Below, one piece after another: positions 54,834-64,000 of a stretch of 64,000 nucleotides of DNA. The notes under the pieces were generated by a model. The model made no database searches. It saw only the letters and a list, made by a program, of their open reading frames with translations, and was not told the DNA's origin. Where the stretch lies: NCBI GenBank assembly GCA_954871525.1, contig OX940871.1, positions 21,265,086 to 21,329,085 of the forward strand. Reading direction: 5' to 3'. This DNA is from Parietaria judaica (taxonomy: Eukaryota > Streptophyta > Magnoliopsida > Rosales > Urticaceae). Positions within the stretch are counted from its first letter, which is position 1. Each line of letters starts with the position of its first letter. The position numbers and the translations under genes were made by a program.

Positions 54834-57800
54834 TGTTGGACATATGTGTCCTTAAACAAGATATTTTATCCATTTGTAAAAGATTATGACAAGTCGTTGA
54901 ATAAAGATGATGCTTATTATGATAATCTTATCATAGTTTCTGGTAGAGTAAAATAGAATGTTTGATTCCTTAGTTCATGAAGGATGCAATTATGTTATTA
55001 TTATCACAACAGAGTCAATGTGAGGAAGAATTAATAATCATAATAAATGAACTTAAAAATGTCCGTGACCTGATCAACTGGGTGGGAGCTCATTAATCGT
55101 AAAAGGTCATTAATGTGACTAAGTGATAATTGTTGGACATGTGTCCTTAAACAAGCTGTTTTAACCCATTTGTAAAAGATTACGACTAGTCGTTGAATAA
55201 AGATAATACTTATTATGTTAATCTTATTATAGTTTCAGTAGAGTAAAATAGAATGTTTGATCCATAGTTCATAATGGAATGCAATTATGTTATTATCATC
55301 ACACCGGAGTCAATGTGAGGAAGAATTGATAATCATAATAAATGAACTTAAATTGTCCGTGACCTGATTAACTGGGTGGGAGCCCATTAATTGAAAAGGT
55401 CATTAATGTGACTAAGTGATATAATCCTATTCTGGATTAAGTGTGTGTGTCACATTCACTAGAAGTGCATTAAGTATGAAGCGTCTTCATACTGGACTGG
55501 ACCTGACTTAAACTCAAGAAGTTATCATATAAGACCGTTGATAACTTGAAGTTGAGTCACCAGTAGATGATCAAATGGATATCGATCTAAGTCCTGAGTG
55601 ATCTTGAGTCTGATCTGTTGACCTGATTGTTCTTTGATTTAACCGTTTAAGAACACAATATATTACCGATGTTCCCAACACTATTATTTTGGGAACATGA
55701 TAGTCAACAGTGAAGGTAGCTTGATCATAGATATGGGCATCACATAGCTCTCTTCAGAGTCAAGATGATTCCCTTAGTTGTCGATGGTGAGAAGTGAGAT
55801 TTACCCATGGCCAGCTTATGACTCGTAATCATAAGTGGGTTGCTCATAATATCATCCGACTAAATTAAGGATGAAAATGCAGTGAGAGGCAATACGGTAA
55901 AAATCGCCTGCTCATGTATGGATCATCAAGTGAAATATCAATAACCGGAATTTGATTGTATCAATGGACACCCTGATGTTATAAGGGAATAATATATACC
56001 GTATCACTAAAGAGTGCAGCCTCGGGTCTATAGTGGAATCACTTCGAGGTTTGACGAACATCTAGCGGTTCGTTGGAGCTTAAGTGATACGGGTCTATGG
56101 TCCCCAGGATAGCTCCGTAACGGATGATACGTACGTGATTAAAATACATTCTGGATAATGATTAATCATTTGGCTCGACTAATAAAACTGACAAGTCTTT
56201 GGCAGACGTCAGATAGTTTTATCGTCAGCGTGGCAAAAGTACCATATTTTGGTACGAGGAATTAACTGATAAAAAGAAAGTTATAATTTAGATTTTCTAT
56301 CAGCACCATGTTGATGTAAATTAAATTCTAAGCAACTTTGCTTTTTGAACCAAGTCATTCCGACTTACGGTTTGTGATTTATTGATTTTCTAAGTTTGTG
56401 TTCGGTACGACAAGCTATGAAATTAAATCACATATCACGAATTTAAATGATGGTGTGGCACCATGAAATTTTAATGTGTGATATTGAGATCAGCAATTAT
56501 TAATATAATTTAATTATTTGGATTTAATTATTAATATCTTATTAATAACTAATTAATAATTAATAGATTTATATTAATAATAATAATATATATTTAATTA
56601 TATATTATACGTGTATATAGATTATTGAGCAGCAAGAAAAGTTCAACCACTTCACACGCATTTGACTTGGTTTGAACTTTTAAATATTTGCGGCATAAAT
56701 ACCTAATATTTGGTATTTTAGCAAAAACCCTAAAATCAATTTAATCCATTGGATCGGAAATGATTTAATATCAACCGTTGGATTAAGATAATTGATTTTT
56801 GACCTAACCCTAATTCGAAAATAATAGCTTGGTGACCAAGCTTAGGGTTTTCGAATTTGACCTAATTAATTGTATCCGTTGGATCGGTTTAAGATTTAAT
56901 CTTTACCGTCGGACTGGAAATTAATTAATATATATAATAATTAATAATTTTCGAAATTATTATTATATATATATATATATTTCGAAATTTAAATAAGTAG
57001 ATAAGATTGGTTTTTGATTTTACCAAGTCTTTCTTATTTAATTAAATCCCTAATTAATTATATCCATTGGATTTAGATGAGATTGAATCTAAACCTTTGG
57101 ATTAAGATAATTAATTATATTTAATATATATAATTTCGAAATTTGGGAGTAAATTTCTCAAATTTGGTTAGGGCTAAAGGCTATAAATAGGGAGCTCATT
57201 CTACACATTTTTCACACCTTTCCCTAGAGCAAAAACTCGAGCTCTCCCTCTCTCTTTAGGGTCTGCGAGTTTTCTGCTTTTGATCTCTCTTCTGGTTCGG
57301 CTTAGGAGATATTTTTCTCCGGAAGCTTAAAAAGAACCGCCAGTTAAATTTTGCGACGGAGTCCTGCCGGCGAAGCCCACGCTTCGGTACGAGGAATCCA
57401 GGAGAATATCCCGGAAGATCACGGGAGTTTCCCTCAGCATCGGCGGAGCCCTGCCAAAGTCAGAACGCGCAGCTGGAAGTCATCAATGAGGTACGGCCTT
57501 ATGCATTGGGTCAATAAATGCAAAATTCCTTTTATTGTATTTATTTATTTTCTATAGACATTAGATTTAATAATGTTGTTATGAAATTAATTGTGATAAT
57601 TAAATTGCCAATTATTTATCCGGTCGCTTTATCCAAATTACTCGATGTCAGTACGTTGTTACGGTGTAATTTTCCGACCGAAAATTATTTTTGAAGTTAC
57701 CCGGACAGACTGATGAGAGCGGAATATTCGAGGTAATTTGGACGGGACGTTAAAAGTATTTTTAATGAATTTGCAATCGAAGCTATTTCGTTACTATTTA

Positions 57801-60328
57801 AGGTAAATTGGCATATTAGTATATCCGATTTCCAATAAATGGCGTCGGAGCTATATCCAATTCCCAACAATAATACTATTCTGGATTTTGTGTGTGTCAC
57901 ACTCACTAGAAGTGCATTAAGTATGAAGTGTCTTCATACTGGACTGGACCTGACTTAAACTCCGGAAGTTATCATATAAGACCATCACTGATAACTTGGA
58001 GTTGAGTCACTAGTAGATGATCAAATGGATATTCGATCTAAGTCCTGAGTGATCTTGAGTCCAAGCTGCTGGCTTGATTGTTCTTTGATTTAACCGTTAA
58101 AGAATACGAAATATTACCGCTGTTCCCAACACTATTATTTTGGGAACATGTTAGTCAGCAGTAAGGGTAGCTTGGTCATAGACATGGGCATCACACAGCT
58201 GTCTTCAGAGTGATGATGATTCCCTTGATTGTCGGTGGTGAGAAGTGAGAGGTACCCGTGCGCAACTTATGAATCGAAAACCATAAGTGGGTTACTCATA
58301 ATATTACTGACTGAGTCAAGGATGAAAATGCAATAAGGGGCATAACGGTAGAAACCGCCTTCTCGTTTGTGAATCATCAAGTGAAAGATCAATAACCCGA
58401 ATTTGATTGTATCAATGGACACCTTGCTGTTATAAAGGGAATAATATATACCGTATCACTAAATAGTGCAGCCTCGGGTCTATAGTGGAATCACTTCGAG
58501 GTTTGACGAACAACTAGCAGTTCGTTGGAGCTTAAGTGATACGGGTCCATGGTCCCCAGGATAGCTCCGTAACGGATGATACGTACGTGATTAAAATACA
58601 TTCTGGATAATGTTTAATCATTTGGCTTGACTTATAAAACTGAAAGGTCTGTGGCAGACATCAGATAGTTTTATCGTTAGGTGGCAAAAGTATCATATTT
58701 TGGTACACGAAATTAATTGATAAAAGAAATTTATAATTTAGATTTTCTATCAGCACCATGTTGTTGGAAATTAAATTCTAAGCAACTTTGCTTTTTGAAC
58801 CAAGTCATTTCGACTTACGATTAGTGATTTATGGATTTTCTAAGTTTATGATCGGTTCGATAAACTTTGAAATTAAATCATGTGTCACGAATTTAAATGA
58901 TGGTGTGGCACCATGACATTTTAATGTGTGATATTGAGATCAGGATTTATTAATATAATTTAATTATTTGGATTTAATTATTAATATCTTATTAATAATT
59001 AATTAATAATTAATAGATTTATATTAATAAATAAAAATATATATTTATATATATTCATATGTGTAAATTCGAATTAGGGTTTGATATATGAAACCCTAGT
59101 TAAATTCGAATGGCATGATTTGGTATTTCCATATTTGCGGCATAAATACCAAAGATTTTGGTATTTTAGCAAATCCCTAAAATCAATATTATCCATTGGA
59201 TCGGTTATGATTTAATATCAACCGTTGGATGAGGATATTGATAAATTCGAAATTAATGACTTGGTGACCAAGTTTTATTTTTCGAATTTGATTAATTAAT
59301 TGTATCAGTTAGATCGGTCTAAGATTTAATCTTTACCGTCGGATTGAAAATTAATTAATTATATATATCTATATATATTTTCGAATTATGGTTTAAGGAT
59401 AAATTCGAAATTGTTTTTTAATAAATATTTTTATTTGATTTTTATCCTAAACTAATTTGATCCATTAGATCGGTTTAAAGATTTATCTGAACCGTTGGAT
59501 TTAGATAATGATAATTCGAATTATATATATATATATATATATATATAATTCGAATTTTATACTTATAAGAAGATAAGATTGGATTTTTGATTTATCTAAA
59601 TCTTTCTTATTTAATTAAATCCCTAATTAATTATATCCACTGGATTTAGATGAGATTAAATCTGGACCATTGGATTAAGATAATTAATTATATTTAATTA
59701 ATAGAATTCGAAATTAGGGAGGAAAATTCTCCAATTCGGTTACGGTTTTGAGCCTATAAATAGGAGGCTCATTCTACACATTTTTCACACCTTTCCCCAG
59801 AGAAAAATTCGAACTCTCCCTTTCCTTAGGGGTCTGCGAATTTTCTCTCTGATCTCTTTCTTCTGGTTCGGCTTAGGAGACTATTTCTCCGGAAGCTTAA
59901 AAAGAACCATCAGTTAAGATTTTGCGACGGAGTCCTGCCGGCGAAGCCCACGCTTCGGTACGAGGATTCCAGGAGAATATCCCGGAAGATCACGGGAGTT
60001 TCCCTCAGCACCGGCGGAGCCCTGCCCGATTTAGAGCGCGCAGCCGGAAATCGTCATACGAGGTACGGCCTTATGCATTGGGTTAATAAATGCAAACATT
60101 TACTGCTTTCTATTTATTTCCTATTATGACTAGTTTATTAATAATGATTTATGAATATTAAATTACATAATATTTATCAGATCTTGGGATATGGTCATTA
60201 TCCGATATTCGGACCGTTGTTAGGATAACAAATTTTTCCGCTTTAAAATAATTTTTTAAATATTACCCTGACGGTTCGGAGGTATAAATCGTGATAATTT
60301 TACGGAATCTGAGACGTGATTTCTAACA
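54834..60328 (+). mobile_element. Outer 2.7-kb LTR (probably solo), interrupted by a copy of itself
   Basis: It starts TGTTGGACATATGTG and ends TTCTAACA. It is flanked by a perfect 5-bp duplication CTTAT (54829-54833, 60329-60333). The first 297 bp (54834-55130) and the remainder (from about 57870) together match the inner unit end to end. A TATA box (CCTATAAATAGG, near 59754) lies about 2.1 kb into the unit, followed by a leader and AATAAATGC near 60085, as in an LTR. No gag or pol is present. A solo LTR of a large-LTR family is most likely; a short non-autonomous element is the alternative. Confidence 0.85.
55131..57869 (+). mobile_element. Inner 2739-bp LTR (probably solo), nested in a sibling copy
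   Basis: It starts TGTTGGACATGTGTC and ends ATTCCCAACA. It is flanked by the 5-bp duplication ATAAT (55126-55130, 57870-57874), which lies inside the outer copy. A TATA box (CTATAAATAGGGAG) is at 57181, with a leader rich in CTC and AATAAATGC near 57513. It aligns with the outer copy from the AGTGCATTAAGTATGAAG region through the GACGGAGTCCTGCCGGCGAA region to the end, with scattered substitutions and small indels. The ORF at 57351-57557 is LTR sequence, not a gene. Confidence 0.88.
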
Positions 60329-60333
60329 CTTAT

Positions 60334-60601
60334 GCCACGTATAGATAAAAATTAGATTTGTGGGAGAAAAGTGAACCAAAATGGAGTAGTAACAAAGAAA
60401 TAAAAGAATGAGAAACCCATTATGGCACACAGATTGAAGTGCCCAAAAGAGCAAGTCTTGTCTTCCACACAACAAATCATACTTTCCAACACTTTGTCCA
60501 ATCAAACACCACCTCTCTCAAACTTTACACCTCTGACATCGTAAATAATGTCAAAAAAAAAAAAAAAAACTTTTTGATTACATATATTCCCGTCGCCGAA
60601 T
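60334..60601. other. 3' flank of the palmitoyltransferase gene
   Basis: It presumably contains the 3' UTR of the minus-strand gene, including a poly(T) run at 60554-60570. Nothing else was seen. Confidence 0.5.
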
Positions 60602-63600
60602 CTACGAACTCGTGTGAGAGTGCTCTGCATCGCCAGAGACGCTTCCATCTCTGACGTCGGCGGCTCGCCTAGATTCTCCGACCCCCGCGGCCAGAGCAAG
60701 AATCTCCGGCGAGATGTTCAGGCTCCCGCTCCTCCTTCCCCAGCTCGACCGCCTCGAATACAAGACGTCCCGTCTCTCGGATTCTGCCGGAAGGTAAAGG
60801 CTCCGGCTCAAGTCTGGCGATAGGTCAGGGTCGTTCGACCTCCGTTCTTTGTCTAAAATATCGTCGTTGCCGACGTTTTCCTCATAATCTCTGTCCTGTC
60901 CGGCGGTCTCGTCCCAAACCGGCTTCCTTCCCATCTCAATGTCGTTTATCGCTTTGCCCATTAAAGGGCTGACAAAACCACCACCGACAATCCGAGGCGG
61001 GATCGAAGGGTTTGCAACTTTTTTCCTGAAATTGTTCTTCGAACGAGGAATTCCACTGCAGAATACCTCAAAGAAATTGTAGAGAACGCCTTGGTTGAAT
61101 GGGTTGACTCGTCGTTCATACCGATATCTGAAGTTCTCGTAAGTAGACTGCAACATGTGATGAAATTTTTTTTTAGGGGTTTGAGTGTTTAAACTAAAAA
61201 TTGAAGTTTAATCGAAATTCCATTATCAATAAGAAGGATTTTGAACTAGAGGTTTACCTGGTTTGTTCCGATGAGATACAAGTGGAAGAAGGTGAGACCG
61301 CCCACGAACCAGAATGCGATGAAAGAGTAAATAATTAGCGTGATCGAAGCGGGAGTTTTGATCATAGCTTGCCAGATTGATATATCATCCTCGCCATCCA
61401 TTATCCTCCGGATGTAAATCCAGCAGAATGTTTGCACATATAAGCAGATAATGGTGGCACAAGAGATGAACATGAAAAAGAACCGGTAATTCCTCTGCGA
61501 TAAGATAAAACGGTTTTTATACCAAACCCACCACATGCCAGATAATATTACTTACGATGGAACTCAAATTAATAGTCGCAAAATCGTTGATTTAAAACGT
61601 AATAGAGGGAACAATTTCAACATCTCCTAGATAATCCATTCTTTTAGCTTAATTATATCGGCTTCACCCTGTAAAAAGACTTAACTTCCCTTAGAACTCA
61701 TACAGATAATCGCAAAGAAACGTGGAGTTCAATTGATGAAAAGAAATGGGTTCCAAGAACCAGTGTTGTGAAAAACGACAATGAGGCGCGCCTCAGTGAG
61801 GCGGATGGTATTTGCGCAACGAGGCTTACGCCTTGAAAGGAAAGAGTGAGGCGTGCGCCTCGGCTTACGCCTCAGTCGTGATTTTTACGCCTCGAGGCTT
61901 AAAATTATATTCTGTGATTTTTTTTCCAAATCTTTTTCATATCTTTGAATTAAGTTTTATATTGTTAATATTTCATATCTTTTTTTTATTTAATAACCTA
62001 ATATTCAAGATATTGTAACCTATTGTAATGCTACTAATACGTATCATATATCAAATTAAAAACAAATCCCTACTGTATTTATATCATATTTTAATCGAAC
62101 TATTGATATATTATATTTTATGCTTTTTAAGTTTCTAAGTTTCTGATTTTTAAGTTTTGAGTGTTTGAGTCTAAGTTTTTAAGGGTTTGAGTCTTTAAGT
62201 TTTTGAAGTTTTAAGTTTAAGTGTTTGGATTAGGCTTTATTTTAAAAAATTATTTTATCTATCTTATTTATACTATTTTTAAATAATTATATAGTATTTA
62301 TCAAGGCTTACGCCTCGAACGCCTCAAGGCTATACGCCTCGAGGCAAGGCGAGAAAACGCCTCGAGGCTTAAATACGTTATTCACAACATTGCCAAGAAC
62401 TACTCTGAATAGGCCTAAATAGGCTTCACCCTGTGAAATAACTAAACTACCCTAATAAGCCTAAAGTAAGGCTCCAATTCCAGATTTGAGGACCAACAGT
62501 CTTACCCATATCGTAAAGAGAATAGATGAAGGAAAAAATAACCATCAACATAATGATATATGAACGGTAAATATAACAAATTAACAATAATCTAGGAGAT
62601 CTTCGTAAATTACCAGTCCAATGCACTGACCCACCCAGGGGCAGTGGTGGTCAAACTTCTCCACGCAGTTATTGCATATCGAGCAGTGAGAGCAGCGAGG
62701 CGGCCTGTAAAGCATGCATGTGTCACAGTACTTGATCTTCACGGTAATCCCATTGACGATAACATCCTTGACTCGCGGCAAACGCACAGTTGGAGTTTGA
62801 CTCGCCCCTCCGGTGTCGGTGCTCCCTTCGAAGTCTTCTGGCTCCGGTGGGTGAGCGTTGCGAGGCACAATACCCGGGTCTCGACCCGATGTCAATAAAA
62901 GGAAAAGCAAATCCTGGAAATTGTAGCCTTATTTAGAGATTGTAGAAACACAAACAGATAGTTTTTCCAGTTCTTTTTTAAGAATGTGAAACATACATAT
63001 TTTTCCGACAGATTAATAGCTATCAATGTTGAATTTTGGGAGTTTATTTTAAAATATTTTTCATCAATCACTATCGGAATCGGAAACATCAGATTGGTAA
63101 TGCGTTTTTAGAAATGTGAAATAATATAATGTTTATTTCCCGATAGATCCACAGCACAATAGTGTTTGCTGCCCAATTGCTCGAGACTTACAGAGGTCTA
63201 GGCCTGAATAGAGAACCAATTAACTAAATCGATTGAATAACCTGAAACTCGAATTTATGGCTGCCAAAACACCGAGCTTGAGAAGAAACCGGTAACCCTA
63301 ACCTCATTTTGAGTAAAACTGAAACCAACTCTAATTCAGTTCAGGGTTTAGTTTTGGGTACACGGAAAATCTAAATCTGGTTATTGCCTGAAATCTCTTT
63401 TTTCTTGGTTCTATTTCTACCTAGGGTTTTTCATTACTGAGTTTTCCCAGCATGAAGCTACAAAAAGAAAATGGGCACATAACTGAAATTTTAGACTAAA
63501 TAAACCCTATATTACACAATTTAAGCATAAATGTAGCACTTGACAAATACTAACCTAATTAATTTGGGAAATAAAAAAGACAGAGTTCAAAAATTACAAC

Positions 63601-63857
63601 GTAATCAAACGGTGCAGGGGAGTGAAGCCGATACAAAATTATTTAATAGTTATATAGAAGATGACCAGACTTACAATGAACGCCAATGCAATGGCAATGG
63701 CCATTATGGAAATCCCCCAGTTGTTCGGAAAATCGTCTAGTAGTTTTCTCGCCACAAAGACGCAGAAAATAGCTATGGGCGCTGCAATGAGGAAGACCGT
63801 CAACATGATAGATCTCGCATCGGGTCCAAATATAAGTCTTCCTCCACAAAGAAAAAC
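60602..63857 (-). CDS. DHHC-type protein S-acyltransferase, first exon beyond right edge
   Basis: Visible exons are 63857-63675, 62913-62614, 61494-61258 and 61147-60602, all phase 0 at GT-AG borders. They encode about 420 residues. Order: [12 protein letters not shown] and two membrane segments (exon 1 seen); [12 protein letters not shown], then the Cys-rich domain [20 protein letters not shown] with the catalytic [13 protein letters not shown]; two more membrane segments; a cytosolic tail. The usual TTxE motif reads STYENF. The tail carries [17 protein letters not shown], a feature of plant PATs. It transfers palmitate to cysteines of membrane-associated proteins, at Golgi, plasma membrane or endomembranes. 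The N-terminal exon must lie beyond base 64000. The intron at 61495-62613 holds a hAT element. Confidence 0.93.
61761..62392. mobile_element. Non-autonomous hAT-like element, 632 bp, inside an intron
   Basis: The termini CAGTGTTGTGAAAAACG and (inverted) CAATGTTGTGAATAACG match. They are flanked by a perfect 8-bp duplication CCAAGAAC (61753-61760, 62393-62400). Subterminal regions are dense in GCCTCGAGGC/ACGCCTC motifs. There is no transposase. It sits in the palmitoyltransferase intron without touching splice sites. Confidence 0.85.
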
Positions 63858-64000
63858 CTGTAAAGTTGGAGATAACATAAAAAATGAGAAAAATAGATAC
63901 TCGTAGTTGTAGTAAGCATAAAGATACAGATATTTATATTATAACTTCAATTCGAAGTGTTCATATTGTTGAAAAAGCTTTCGATCAGGTGATAAATTTA

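Noticed and set aside
57351..57557. 68-codon ORF in the inner LTR
   Set aside because: The same sequence occurs in the outer copy without the frame being kept; it is the LTR leader.
1..64000. CRISPR arrays, bacterial operons or phage genes
   Set aside because: Nothing of the kind is seen; all coding sequence is plant nuclear or plant transposon.

Overview
The window is nuclear DNA from a flowering plant, most likely a eudicot. The evidence is AT-rich intergenic sequence, GT-AG introns of a few hundred bases, plant-specific gene families (a NAC transcription factor, a NO VEIN-like HSP90-fold ATPase), and a dense load of plant-type transposons. No bacterial operons, rRNA, complete tRNA gene or CRISPR array was seen.

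Five host genes are supported. A NO VEIN-like GHKL-ATPase gene runs + at 28156-35025; it is well preserved but carries one in-frame stop and one frameshift. A three-exon gene for a small acidic protein with an MGCxxS N-terminus runs - at 37830-35965. A three-exon NAC gene close to the VNI2/NAC083 type runs - at 42537-41213. A two-exon TIM8 gene, a mitochondrial intermembrane-space chaperone, runs + at 52960-54045. A DHHC palmitoyltransferase runs - from 63857 to 60602, with its first exon beyond the right edge.

The rest is mostly mobile DNA. Positions 1-5521 hold the 3' ends of two LTR retrotransposons, each with a reading frame antisense to the element just inside the 3' LTR. Positions 5522-15496 hold retroelement debris and fold-back elements; the best is an 861-bp element with about 290-bp arms and a perfect 10-bp target duplication. 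Positions 15497-18017 are a PIF/Harbinger-like element (TTA duplication) whose only ORF is a Myb/SANT protein. Positions 19839-27555 hold two related hAT elements, both bounded by 8-bp duplications: a deleted 3.0-kb copy and a 3.9-kb copy with an uninterrupted transposase exon. The larger copy landed in a duplicated piece of the NO VEIN-like gene's 5' flank. A non-autonomous hAT lies at 39322-40015 and another sits inside a palmitoyltransferase intron (61761-62392). A LINE with an intact 1374-codon ORF2 lies at 46744-51316. Two 2.7-kb LTR-like units of one family are nested at 54834-60328, each with its own 5-bp duplication.

No shared pathway is evident among the host genes; they look like unrelated neighbours separated by transposon insertions. 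The most informative material is the transposon structure, namely the nested LTRs, the hAT pair with its related empty site and the fold-back families sharing a short motif. Next come the condition of the NO VEIN-like gene with its echoed C-terminal coding end, and an unassigned miRNA-like hairpin at 37932-38006.
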